Virus record (IMG/VR): IMGVR_UViG_3300029999_000002
Span: 25,141 to 89,140 of that record
DNA length: 64,000 nucleotides
Source: a virus
Reading direction: 5' to 3' (one strand)
Each line of letters opens with the position of its first letter. Position 1 is the first letter of the stretch. The position numbers were made by a program, and so were the translations under genes. Shown in pieces: positions 26,406 to 33,225 of the stretch. The notes under the pieces were generated by a model. The model did no database searches and had not been told where the DNA came from. It worked only from the letters and a program-made list of their open reading frames with translations.

Positions 26406-26650
26406 TTCTCGGTGAGCAACATGCAATCACCTCGATAGCCGATGAGGGATTCGGCCTGATGATTCATGGCTTCCTTGTCTACACCGGGCCTGAAGAGGGT
26501 AGAGATCACTTCCACCAGTTGCTGACTACGTTCCTAGCTGGTGTCAGGTTCACGAACTACGAATGGGAAGATCAGGGCGAAGACGAGGAACAGGAAGGTC
26601 ACGTCATTCGTCAGTATTCGGTCATCAACAAATCGAAGTTGATTCACTAG
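26402..26650 (+). CDS. Small acidic protein, unknown
   Basis: 82 aa from TTG 26402, with AAGGATGG upstream. The second half has a long acidic run (WEDQGEDEEQEG). No family recognised. It is one of a chain of overlapping small genes before the integrase, a region that usually holds host-takeover or lysogeny functions. Confidence 0.5.
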   Translation: MILGEQHAITSIADEGFGLMIHGFLVYTGPEEGRDHFHQLLTTFLAGVRFTNYEWEDQGEDEEQEGHVIRQYSVINKSKLIH

Positions 26651-26659
26651 AGGAGCCCT

Positions 26660-26839
26660 ATGAACGCAAATGATCTCATCCTGTATACACACCGAGCCTA
26701 TCAGTTCAAAGCAAAGGTGCTGACCGGCCGACCTGATAAACAAGGATTCCTGATCGTTCGCAGGGATGACAACGGACTGATGTGTTGGGCGAACCCAGAG
26801 TTGATGGTAGCGATTGAGCAGCAATTGGAGGCAGCGTGA
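26660..26839 (+). CDS. Small protein, unknown
   Basis: 59 aa, with AGGAG four bases before the ATG. Mixed alpha/beta character (FLIVRRDDNGLMCWANPE). Its stop overlaps the next gene's GTG. No function recognised. Confidence 0.55.
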   Translation: MNANDLILYTHRAYQFKAKVLTGRPDKQGFLIVRRDDNGLMCWANPELMVAIEQQLEAA

Positions 26840-27015
26840 AGTATTTCATACGAATCAAGCAACCGGATGGAACCTGGAAGCGAACCAGGTGGACAACCAC
26901 TGGCGATGCAGCACGGCCATATCCAGTGAAGACCAAAGCTCGGGCAAAGGAATGCTTGAAGGATGCGCTAAAGATGTACCCGAATGAGAAGTACCGGATC
27001 GAGGAAGTGGCATGA
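26836..27015 (+). CDS. Small basic protein, unknown
   Basis: 59 aa, GTG start overlapping the preceding TGA. Basic and Lys/Arg-rich, with KYFIRIKQPDGTWKRTR at the start. Its end overlaps the next ATG (ATGA). The preserved overlaps on both sides support it as a real gene. Confidence 0.55.
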   Translation: MKYFIRIKQPDGTWKRTRWTTTGDAARPYPVKTKARAKECLKDALKMYPNEKYRIEEVA

Positions 27016-27194
27016 GCCATCAAGATGTAGTAGACGAGGTTTCAGACGCCCTACCTAGCTATATTCCAAATGCTATCAAAGAGAAGATACTTGATGCCGT
27101 TTGGACGATACTTCATGACAATTTACCAGATCCCGCCGATGAAGCATACGAGGCAGAATGCGCCAAAGACATTCCTCTTCCCAAGGGTAACTGA
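27012..27194 (+). CDS. Small acidic protein, unknown
   Basis: 60 aa, ATG overlapping the previous stop. Helical and acidic, with LDAVWTILHDNLPDPADEAY. Last of the overlapping chain before a short intergenic gap with a candidate promoter. No function recognised. Confidence 0.5.
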   Translation: MSHQDVVDEVSDALPSYIPNAIKEKILDAVWTILHDNLPDPADEAYEAECAKDIPLPKGN

Positions 27195-27245
27195 TATGTG
27201 GTTCTTATGCTCCGTCTCCAACAGTAAGATATGCGGAACTTCTGA

Positions 27246-27273
27246 TTGACCGCGCTCTGTATGGCCGTATCAG
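27246..27273 (+). promoter_or_regulatory. Candidate promoter before the lipoprotein gene
   Basis: TTGACC (27246-27251), 16 bases, TATCAG (27268-27273). It lacks the ATRCAG box of the other phage promoters, so it may be active in the lysogen with host factors only. The predicted start would leave a leader of about 45 bases. Confidence 0.35.
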
Positions 27274-27325
27274 AGGCGGGATGTAGAAACGGCCAGATTT
27301 ACCCCAGTACCAGAAGGAGAGAGAG

Positions 27326-27766
27326 ATGAAGGCAATAGCACTCTTGATGTTTAGCGCGGCACTCACGGCGGGATGTCGTAGTCAAACAGCGAAGCATAAA
27401 CCCACGTCAAAAGCGGTGGATGATTCCTGTGGTGCATCTATGATTGGTGCCACAGGTGGGAGCGACGGGACTCAGTACAAGTGCACCAAGGGTGCTGATG
27501 GCAAGGGCCACTGGGTTGAGGATCTGGAGGCCGAAAAGTCAATTCGCGAATTTTACGCTCATCGGTCAATGTTGCGGAGCGCTCTAACTACCCGCGTACT
27601 TACAAATGTAGAGATGGCAGAGGTGCTTGATATTGGATCGGATATTTTCGTGAACCCCTACGAGAGTTTCCGGCAGGAAGACGTGGATCAAAAATATCTC
27701 GTGGCCCTAAAAATCCAAGAGGAATTGCGGAACTTACATCTCCCGCCTACAGCCCCAAAGCACTAA
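27326..27766 (+). CDS. Phage-encoded lipoprotein
   Basis: 146 aa. The N-terminus is a lipoprotein signal with the lipobox LTAGC, so Cys17 would be lipidated. A Cys pair (DSCGAS and QYKCTKG) follows, then charged helices. AAGGAG precedes the ATG. Phage lipoproteins outside the lysis region often block superinfection or alter the lysogen surface; that role is inferred. An o-spanin role is less likely because the lysis genes are far away and the protein is long. Confidence 0.65.
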   Translation: MKAIALLMFSAALTAGCRSQTAKHKPTSKAVDDSCGASMIGATGGSDGTQYKCTKGADGKGHWVEDLEAEKSIREFYAHRSMLRSALTTRVLTNVEMAEVLDIGSDIFVNPYESFRQEDVDQKYLVALKIQEELRNLHLPPTAPKH

Positions 27767-27796
27767 CCCCAGCTACGATAAAGGAATGGAGAGACC

Positions 27797-27988
27797 GTGA
27801 GCGAGAAAATTTGGATAGCGAAGGACGGATTTCCCGTTGAACACATCAAAGGCCGTTGGTTCACTAATTGGCTGCGCGACCTGATCCACGGTCGAGAATT
27901 GATGACGTGGGACGAATGGAATGAGGAGCAGCACAGGCGTCGAGTTGCGAGCGCACTAATGGGCGGATCATCCACACGCCTTCCTTGA
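27797..27988 (+). CDS. Small protein, unknown
   Basis: 63 aa, GTG start with GGAGAG upstream. Trp-rich and charged (WFTNWLRDLIHGRELMTWDE). No family recognised. Confidence 0.45.
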   Translation: MSEKIWIAKDGFPVEHIKGRWFTNWLRDLIHGRELMTWDEWNEEQHRRRVASALMGGSSTRLP

Positions 27989-28042
27989 ACCCCCTGTAGC
28001 AAAGAACTGATGCGCTGCTTCGACGAAATGAGGAAAAATGGG

Positions 28043-28156
28043 ATGAGCGATCTTTTATTGGGTCTAATACTTTTTGTTCTGCTGATTATCAACTTTGCGG
28101 CTTGGTCATGTGTTGATCTTTTGAAGAAAATTGCCGCACCACCTGAAGCAAAGTAG
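28043..28156 (+). CDS. Very small single-span membrane protein
   Basis: 37 aa. GAGGA lies eight bases before the ATG. Residues 4-24 (LLLGLILFVLLIINFAAW) form one membrane helix, followed by a short basic and Pro/Glu tail. Similar micro-proteins in phage accessory regions include lysis regulators and membrane toxins. Function unknown. Confidence 0.5.
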   Translation: MSDLLLGLILFVLLIINFAAWSCVDLLKKIAAPPEAK

Positions 28157-28176
28157 TCCCACCACAAGGAGCAGAG

Positions 28177-28914
28177 ATGGCAGACGTAGAAGAGATGAAG
28201 GCGGCACTCAAAGCGGCGGGTATTACGGTTTGGAATGATGGTGACCAATGGACGGGAGTTCATGACGAACTGACTTGGTTTGCGACGCCAAAGCCTTGGG
28301 CAGAAGCTGCGACCGAAGAGGAAGCCATTCGAGTCGCTTACGCCAAGCTCCCAGCAGATGCTATCCCCTCAGAGCCGCAGGAGCAGGATGAGCCGATACG
28401 TTTGGCGCGAACGAGAGACCACGAAGGGAATCCACTAACCGATGAGCTGCGAAAGTGGCATGATTGGAGCGAAGAAAAGCTACGCGAGATGGCTGCTGCT
28501 GAGGATATGGTCGGCGTGGGTTCAGTAGATGCGGTCATGGAGCAGATATTTGGCAAGCCTCCCACAGCCCCAACAGCAGCAGGGAGCGAGGAGCCGAAGC
28601 CGCTCAAGTTCAACCTTGAGAATCCTGGCGAGATGATTGCCGCGTCTGGAGCGGTGAAAGCATTACATGATGCTGGATATAGGGCGGCTCCTGTGGCATC
28701 CCAAGCCCCAGCCCCGAAGCGGCCTGAGGCTATCAAAGATGCTGGATTGGGAAAGAAGTATTGGGCACACGAAGCCGACGCCTACATGGACTATCTAGAG
28801 TGCCGCGTAAGGGAGTTGGAGGCCAAACTAGAAAGCGCGATGACCGAAGAAGTGATGCTCCGCAGCCAACTACTTGATCTCGGGAAAAGACCCGGCGAGG
28901 CCAACCATGAATAA
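28177..28914 (+). CDS. Acidic accessory protein, unknown
   Basis: 245 aa. It begins MADVEEMKAALKAAGITVW, has Pro/Ala-rich linkers (about 120-180), and ends in a coiled-coil-like helix (YMDYLECRVRELEAKLES). An AAGGAG ribosome site is present. Such modular linker-rich proteins are common between lysis and integrase genes. No function recognised. Confidence 0.55.
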   Translation: MADVEEMKAALKAAGITVWNDGDQWTGVHDELTWFATPKPWAEAATEEEAIRVAYAKLPADAIPSEPQEQDEPIRLARTRDHEGNPLTDELRKWHDWSEEKLREMAAAEDMVGVGSVDAVMEQIFGKPPTAPTAAGSEEPKPLKFNLENPGEMIAASGAVKALHDAGYRAAPVASQAPAPKRPEAIKDAGLGKKYWAHEADAYMDYLECRVRELEAKLESAMTEEVMLRSQLLDLGKRPGEANHE

Positions 28915-29239
28915 GCCCCTAGACACGCAAGAACTGCCGCCACTGCCTAAGCCGATGATGTCGAGTAAGCATTGGGACTCTGGAATAGAGTGGTCTCTGG
29001 CGGGTGAACGAGCCGTACGCCTAGAGCGCGAAGATCAGCTACGCGAAGCCTTGTCTCGGATCTCCCAGCTTGAGAAAGAGAACGCTGCGCTGTATTCCGC
29101 CTTGAGTGATTTGGTAGACGGGATCGAAGATGCGGGCGGTCACGATGAGAATGGAGATGTGTTCGCTATCGAGGATGCTGTATCCGCCTTAGAAATGCAC
29201 GAAAAACGGCTCCCATCCCCTCCCAAGGAGGCACTTTGA
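28907..29239 (+). CDS. Small coiled-coil protein, unknown
   Basis: 110 aa from ATG 28907, overlapping the end of the preceding gene by eight bases. Residues ~35-70 form a coiled coil (REALSRISQLEKENAALYSA) and the C-terminal half is acidic. It may pair with the coiled-coil end of its neighbour. No family recognised. Confidence 0.5.
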   Translation: MNKPLDTQELPPLPKPMMSSKHWDSGIEWSLAGERAVRLEREDQLREALSRISQLEKENAALYSALSDLVDGIEDAGGHDENGDVFAIEDAVSALEMHEKRLPSPPKEAL

Positions 29240-29282
29240 GCTTCGAGCGCCTATCCGATCCGCTATTGAGGGAGACTCTAGC

Positions 29283-29474
29283 ATGAAGACTAGAACCATT
29301 TCCATTGGTCAGAAGTTTGCTGCAAAGGCTGGACTCATTGCTGAGGTCACGAAGATCAGGTGGGTGGGTAATGGTCGACATGTGGTGTTCGACTATGACG
29401 GCGGCTTCTCCATCCTGCCAGCAGGTGAGTTTCTGCGCCGATTCAAGTTGGTTCCAGATGAGATTGCTCAATGA
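29283..29474 (+). CDS. Small protein upstream of the excisionase, unknown
   Basis: 63 aa. Beta-rich with VVFDYDGGFSILPAGEFLRR. The next gene's ATG overlaps its stop (ATGA), so it is co-translated with the excisionase-like gene. No family recognised. Confidence 0.55.
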   Translation: MKTRTISIGQKFAAKAGLIAEVTKIRWVGNGRHVVFDYDGGFSILPAGEFLRRFKLVPDEIAQ

Positions 29475-29677
29475 GTAACGCAACTGAGTACCTAACCCCC
29501 GAACAGGCCGCTGTCATCCTGAACGTCTCCCCGATGACGGTGATGCGCAAGTTCGAGCAGCGCAAGGGTGTTCTGGATCTTGGTACCCCGGAGACCAGGC
29601 ACAAGCGGCGGCGTCGTATACTCCGGATACCTCGTGAGGTATTTGATGCCTATGTCCACGAGGTTCGCATCCGGTAG
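29471..29677 (+). CDS. Excisionase-like HTH DNA-binding protein
   Basis: 68 aa. LTPEQAAVILNVSPMTVMRK is the winged-helix opening of the excisionase/MerR-like HTH_17 family, followed by RRILRIPREVFDAYV, the conserved wing and last helix. It lies just upstream of the integrase and the repeat region that probably holds arm sites. It likely directs excision by the integrase and may also act as a regulator. Confidence 0.75.
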   Translation: MSNATEYLTPEQAAVILNVSPMTVMRKFEQRKGVLDLGTPETRHKRRRRILRIPREVFDAYVHEVRIR

Positions 29678-29692
29678 CAAATTGGGAAAATT

Positions 29693-29704
29693 TTGTGAAA
29701 GTCT
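29693..29704 (+). repeat. Direct repeat TTGTGAAAGTCT, copy 1
   Basis: A 12-bp sequence found again, identical, at 29863-29874. Both copies lie in the gap between the excisionase-like and integrase genes. This layout suits arm-type binding sites of the integrase or binding sites of the excisionase. Confidence 0.5.
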
Positions 29705-29862
29705 TCTGTTGGTTGGGTGCTTTGTGTGAGTTGTGTGACTTGTAGAATTTGTAACTTACACATTCCATTAGATAGAGGGATGAACGAATCCTTCCGGGCG
29801 CACCATTCTAAACTATTGAAAACAAAAGGAATAGCTGGTGGAGCTTGACTTTTGAGAAAGAA

Positions 29863-29874
29863 TTGTGAAAGTCT
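29863..29874 (+). repeat. Direct repeat TTGTGAAAGTCT, copy 2
   Basis: Second identical copy, 36 bases before the proposed integrase start. The AT-rich sequence between the copies (29705-29862) contains no gene I can support. Confidence 0.5.
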
Positions 29875-29909
29875 CCAATCGAGGTTGATTCTCGGAATGA
29901 GGCTTCACC

Positions 29910-31073
29910 ATCGAACTGCAACCGTCTGTCCCCACCGTCACAGTCTTCGTCCGGCACCGCGAGAAGTGCGAATTTGCGGACGATGAGGCCTACAAACGCT
30001 GTCGCTGTCTAAAGCATCTACGCTGGTATCAGAACGGCCGGCTGATGCGAAGGAAGACAGGGACCCGCAGCTGGTCCCTGGCTGTGGAAGCTCAGATCAA
30101 AGTGACCAATCAGTTACTGGCTGCCGCCCGTCCGGACGCTGTAAAGGTCCAGGCGGATGACGCGCGTGATATGAGGCGCACAGTTGATCTCTTCCTTGCT
30201 AACCGTAGGGCAGAGGGTGCTGGCAAAGAGACCATGAGCAAGTACGCCAGGGAACTCGAACGCTTCGTGGTGTTCATGGGGAAGCGGAACAAGTTCTTTC
30301 CCTCTGAGGTCGACCGTGAGCTCCTGATTGAATACAGAGACTCCTGGGACGCCATCTATCCTGCTAGCATCACTCGGAGCTTGGTCCTGATGCGCCTGAA
30401 CACACTGCTGGCCTTCTGTGTCCAGATGGGGGATCTCAGGGTTGTGCCCAAGCTGTCCAAGATCAAGGTCCACAGGGAGCCCACACAGCCTCTCGTAGAC
30501 GGCCAGTATCCGGCGCTGCTGAAGGCTGTGGAGGCCATGGGCGTCACTGACAGCATCCCTACGGCCAAGAGGCTTGCTGTGGTCAAGCTGATGCGCTGGG
30601 CAGGCCCCTCGATCACAGATGCCATCATGATGCGCAGAGACAGTCTCAAGTGGGTACCCAAGCAGAATGAGTACCAACTGACCTACATCCGGATAAAGAC
30701 CAAGGTGCGCGTGTCGTTCCCCATCCCGAAGTCACTGGGTGACGAACTGATTGAGGCAGGCAAGTTGTCAGACAGTCCAACGTACCTGTTCCAGATGAAG
30801 CATGAAGAAGGAACCGGCCGTGGGTCCAAGAGGCGCTGGGTTGACTTCTTTGCTGCTGCCTTTGTGAAGGCTGGGCAGCCTGGAGGCCACAGTCATCAAC
30901 TGAGGGACACGTTTGCAGTCGGGCTGCTGCTCAAGGAAGTGGCCCTGGAAGACGTGTCGAAGGCGCTGGGTCACAAGTCCATCGTGGTGACAGAGAAGTA
31001 TTACTCACCTTGGATCGTGGCGAGGCAGAACCGGCTGGATGACAAGATCAGGGCATCTTGGGATATTGATTAA
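29910..31073 (+). CDS. Tyrosine integrase, probably with a non-ATG start
   Basis: The first ATG in frame is at 30045 (342 aa), but the frame is open from 29901. The added residues (VRHREKC, then KRCRCLKHLRWYQNGRLM) look like the genuine Cys-rich N-terminus of such integrases. No ATG, GTG or TTG occurs there; ATC 29910 has GAGG seven bases upstream, and CTG 29916 is an alternative. C-terminal catalytic residues visible are HQLR, LGHKS and the Tyr in TEKYYS. The first catalytic Arg position, normally G-L-R-I-S, reads GPSITD here. It integrates and excises the phage. Confidence 0.85.
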   Translation: MELQPSVPTVTVFVRHREKCEFADDEAYKRCRCLKHLRWYQNGRLMRRKTGTRSWSLAVEAQIKVTNQLLAAARPDAVKVQADDARDMRRTVDLFLANRRAEGAGKETMSKYARELERFVVFMGKRNKFFPSEVDRELLIEYRDSWDAIYPASITRSLVLMRLNTLLAFCVQMGDLRVVPKLSKIKVHREPTQPLVDGQYPALLKAVEAMGVTDSIPTAKRLAVVKLMRWAGPSITDAIMMRRDSLKWVPKQNEYQLTYIRIKTKVRVSFPIPKSLGDELIEAGKLSDSPTYLFQMKHEEGTGRGSKRRWVDFFAAAFVKAGQPGGHSHQLRDTFAVGLLLKEVALEDVSKALGHKSIVVTEKYYSPWIVARQNRLDDKIRASWDID

Positions 31074-31107
31074 TCCACAGGAAACAATCTGATACTCTTC
31101 AGCCTCA

Positions 31108-31181
31108 GGGCGAGTAGTTCAACTGGATAGAGCACGGATCTTCTAAGTCCAAGGTTGCAGGTTCAAGTCCTGCCTCGCCCA
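31108..31181 (+). tRNA. tRNA-Arg, anticodon TCT
   Basis: 74 nt. The acceptor stem GGGCGAG/CTCGCCC is perfect, the D arm is TAGTTCAACTGGATAGAGC, the anticodon loop is CTTCTAA (TCT, reading AGA), and the T arm GCAGG TTCAAGT CCTGC is perfect. The anticodon stem is weak (one mismatch and a G-T pair). No CCA is encoded. It lies 34 bases after the integrase stop, a position typical of integrase-linked tRNA genes and attachment sites, though it may also just supply a rare AGA tRNA. Confidence 0.88.
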
Positions 31182-31195
31182 CTAAACACAAGAAA

Positions 31196-31230
31196 GCCTC
31201 CCTGAACCAGCGGGAGGCGTTTATTTTGCA
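31196..31230. terminator. Bidirectional terminator between integrase/tRNA and the early strand
   Basis: GCCTCCC (31196-31202) and GGGAGGC (31212-31218) with a 9-nt loop. GTTTATTTT follows on the + strand and TTTCTTGTGTTT follows on the - strand, so it can stop both converging transcripts. Confidence 0.85.
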
Positions 31231-31240
31231 CACTGTGCGT

Positions 31241-31579
31241 TCAGGGTGTCACGGTATAGTGTACCTTGAGTGCCTCGAATACGACCCCGGCAACAGCCTT
31301 GGCCTCAGGACTGCGGAAATCAAAGTCAAGCTGACGCTGACCGAAGTGTCCCTGGTCGATGACTGCCAGCGTCTCGAATCCCCTGCAGACAACCCAGGCG
31401 CCGGTCATGCAATCATACCCGCCCATCTCCCTGAACTCCATTGTGATCCCCTGGGAGTCAGCCACGCGCTTCTCGATGGCAGAGTAGTCCGTTAGATCCT
31501 TCCTCTTGTCAGCAGTGACTTCATCCCAGGTTTGGCCCATGAGGCCATCTGAGGATTGTGGTGGCTTCTTGTCGCTCAT
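31241..31579 (-). CDS. Unknown protein with its own promoter, predicted leaderless
   Basis: 112 aa, starting MSDKKPPQS. The second half has beta character (GYDCMTGAWVVCRGFETLAV). It is the only gene of its unit: promoter P4 lies just upstream and the bidirectional terminator just downstream. The P4 -10 ends seven bases before the ATG, so the mRNA would begin at or beside the start codon. Isolated, separately promoted genes at this place in temperate phages are often regulators, but no HTH is visible. Confidence 0.65.
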   Translation of the reverse strand: MSDKKPPQSSDGLMGQTWDEVTADKRKDLTDYSAIEKRVADSQGITMEFREMGGYDCMTGAWVVCRGFETLAVIDQGHFGQRQLDFDFRSPEAKAVAGVVFEALKVHYTVTP

Positions 31580-31585
31580 GTGCTC

Positions 31586-31631
31586 AGGATATGCATTGAT
31601 TCCTACTGTGTCAAGGTAAATTTTACTGTAT
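31586..31631 (-). promoter_or_regulatory. Phage promoter P4
   Basis: Read on the - strand: ATACAG (31631-31626), 11 bases, TTGACA (31614-31609), 17 bases, TATCCT (31591-31586). The predicted transcription start falls at about 31579, the A of the ATG. The sequence from the box to the -35 is also alike in P5 (GCTATACAG, then an A/T run, then CCTTGACA). Confidence 0.75.
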
Positions 31632-31637
31632 AGCTTA

Positions 31638-31674
31638 AATAAAAATGAGACCCCAGACTGTTCCCTGAGGTCTC
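31638..31674 (-). terminator. Terminator of the P3 early unit
   Basis: On the - strand GAGACCTCAG (31674-31665) pairs over ten positions, one a G-T pair, with CTGGGGTCTC (31656-31647), an 8-nt loop between them, followed by ATTTTTATTT (31646-31637). It begins eight bases after the 31682-31936 gene and lies immediately upstream of promoter P4. Confidence 0.85.
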
Positions 31675-31681
31675 CATGTTG

Positions 31682-31936
31682 CTACTTGCTTGATTTCTTC
31701 GCCGCTGCCCTCTTGTCGGCCCAGCGCTTCTTCATCATCTCTGCTATCCGCTTGCGACCCTCTGGTGTCATGCCTGATCTCTTCTTTGCTGCCTTGCGGG
31801 GAGCCCGTGTGACTTTGTGTCCAGAAGCTGACATTGAGTGAACAACTGAGGACGTGTTTGAGGCAAGGAGATCACGCGCCTGAGTGAGCCGTGCAATCTC
31901 AGCATTCAGTTCAAGGACTATTGAATCTGCGTTCAT
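31682..31936 (-). CDS. Small basic protein, possible DNA-binding
   Basis: 84 aa. A helical N-terminus (LELNAEIARLTQARDLL) is followed by a very basic C-terminus with MTPEGRKRIAEMMKKRWADK, a pattern common in small phage and bacterial nucleic acid-binding proteins. GGAGG precedes the ATG. It is the last gene of the P3 unit. Confidence 0.6.
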   Translation of the reverse strand: MNADSIVLELNAEIARLTQARDLLASNTSSVVHSMSASGHKVTRAPRKAAKKRSGMTPEGRKRIAEMMKKRWADKRAAAKKSSK

Positions 31937-31978
31937 GGTGTTCCTCCGTTAGTGCCTTACCACTATAGCACTAGGAGG

Positions 31979-32227
31979 CTACTTCTTGGTGTCAGTGTGC
32001 TCCCACCATCCGCCTTCGGTGCTTGCCTGACAGCTATAGGCTTCTCCACGGTTGGTCAGGTAGAAGTCACCATAGGAACAGGGCGTAGCTGGATACGTGG
32101 TGGTCAGTACCGCAGTGACAGGTTGCTTCATCTCACTGATGCTGAACCTGATCCCAATGTAGAAGCCTGCCAGCACCGACCAGGCAACAATTGAGATCAG
32201 TACGGCAATACGGGAAGCTAGTCTCAC
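31979..32227 (-). CDS. Small membrane protein, unknown
   Basis: 82 aa, GTG start overlapping the preceding gene by four bases. Residues ~3-27 form a membrane helix (IAVLISIVAWSVLAGFYIGI) and the rest is an outer soluble part with two Cys. One of a cluster of membrane genes here. Function unknown. Confidence 0.55.
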   Translation of the reverse strand: MRLASRIAVLISIVAWSVLAGFYIGIRFSISEMKQPVTAVLTTTYPATPCSYGDFYLTNRGEAYSCQASTEGGWWEHTDTKK

Positions 32228-32424
32228 TCTTCACCTCGGATCTTAGCCAGAGCCCGTGTGGCATCCGGCCCAACAAACATGTAGCTCTTTAGCAACCTCT
32301 TGAGAGCAAGGCGCTCAGCTGCGTCCAGGATGACACCGCCCCGTTCAATGACCGTTAGTAAGGCAATTCCTCGTGCCAGTGTGTCTCGGTCAGATTGGTG
32401 CAGCATTACAGTTAGATCCGGCAC
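32224..32424 (-). CDS. Small helical protein, unknown
   Basis: 66 aa, GTG start inside the end of the upstream small gene. Helical (RDTLARGIALLTVIERGGVI). Overlaps on both ends support expression in the unit. No family recognised. Confidence 0.5.
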   Translation of the reverse strand: MPDLTVMLHQSDRDTLARGIALLTVIERGGVILDAAERLALKRLLKSYMFVGPDATRALAKIRGEE

Positions 32425-32576
32425 GTGCCCTTCACTTTCTTGGTAACAGCCAGAGCATCCCTGAGCTCATCCAGGTCATCAGTCTTGAGGCTCTTTATGA
32501 ATGCCTTTGCTGCCTTCTCGATACCTTGGAGACGCTTCAGTTCGTTCGACAATAATTCTTTCGCTGCTGCTGTCAT
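32412..32576 (-). CDS. Small coiled-coil protein, unknown
   Basis: 54 aa. Lys/Leu-rich helix throughout (LSNELKRLQGIEKAAKAFIK). Its ATG overlaps the end of the membrane gene before it, and its end overlaps the next start by 13 bases. No function recognised. Confidence 0.5.
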   Translation of the reverse strand: MTAAAKELLSNELKRLQGIEKAAKAFIKSLKTDDLDELRDALAVTKKVKGTCRI

Positions 32577-32797
32577 TACTTTCCTGCTTTCTTGATGAGA
32601 ACTTTGTCGAACAAGTTGTTTTCACAACTGAGCCAGATAATGGAAGTTAGGACTGTGACCAAACCACCAATTCCTCCCAAGGTCACTGCCGCTATGAGAT
32701 CGCCCACAGTGATGTCAGTGATTGTCCTTGTGGTGTAGAGCATTGAACTGAAACCAATCAGCCACCACAGGAGCCCAGCTAGAATCCAGATGATCAT
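32576..32797 (-). CDS. Two-span membrane protein, paralogue 3 of a tandem trio
   Basis: 73 aa. Two membrane helices (about 2-20 and 33-56) and a short basic end FDKVLIKKAGK. Its start, WW-LIGF motif and end match the genes at 32794-33022 and 33019-33225. The ATG overlaps the preceding stop only if that gene is read through its frame break. Function unknown. Confidence 0.6.
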   Translation of the reverse strand: MIIWILAGLLWWLIGFSSMLYTTRTITDITVGDLIAAVTLGGIGGLVTVLTSIIWLSCENNLFDKVLIKKAGK

Positions 32798-33022
32798 AGT
32801 GACCTCTTCTTTGCGATCACGATGTCAGGGAACGTTGCTTTGGTTAGTAGCCAGTACAGACCAAACATAAGCATGACGGCCGGCCATGTAGCAATGAAGA
32901 GAACCACAAGGGGGCAGGTGGGCCAGCTTTACATCACTGTTCTCTGTCATCCAGTGGCGTGTGTATACACTCCCGATGCAGCCATATAGAGCGGAAAGTG
33001 TCCAGATAAAGATGTGGATCAT
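32794..33022 (-). CDS. Two-span membrane protein, paralogue 2, with internal frame break
   Basis: Read straight, the frame gives a 65-aa product whose second half is not membrane-like. Shifting +1 at the five-C run (32914-32910 on this strand) gives a 75-aa protein with a second helix (LVVLFIATWPAVMLMFGLYW) and the end PDIVIAKKRSL, matching both neighbours. That frame's stop overlaps the next ATG (ATGA), as at the other junctions. Either a 1-base sequence error or real mutation, or +1 slippage on CCC-CCT. Confidence 0.65.
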
Positions 33023-33225
33023 CGCTGCCTCCCCTTGATGATCACCTTGTCCTCAATAAGAATGGAGAACACCACTCCTGTGGCTATCAGACCCATGATG
33101 CCAGCAAAGATGAGCACGGGGAGTTCATTACCGGTGACATCATCACCCTCAACCCAAAACCAGTAGACCCACGTTGCAAATCCAATAAACCACCACGCTA
33201 GAGCAAACAAGATGAAAGGCAACAC
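33019..33225 (-). CDS. Two-span membrane protein, paralogue 1
   Basis: 68 aa. Helices at about 2-22 (with AWWFIGFATWVYWFW) and 36-55, ending EDKVIIKGRQR. It overlaps its downstream neighbour by four bases. It is the first of three tandem copies, following the membrane-NUDIX gene. Function unknown. Confidence 0.6.
   Translation of the reverse strand: MLPFILFALAWWFIGFATWVYWFWVEGDDVTGNELPVLIFAGIMGLIATGVVFSILIEDKVIIKGRQR

Noticed and set aside
29897-30016. ATG frame at 29897 as the integrase start or a leader gene
   Set aside because: It runs in a different frame, is short and Arg/His-rich without character, and stops before the integrase ATG.
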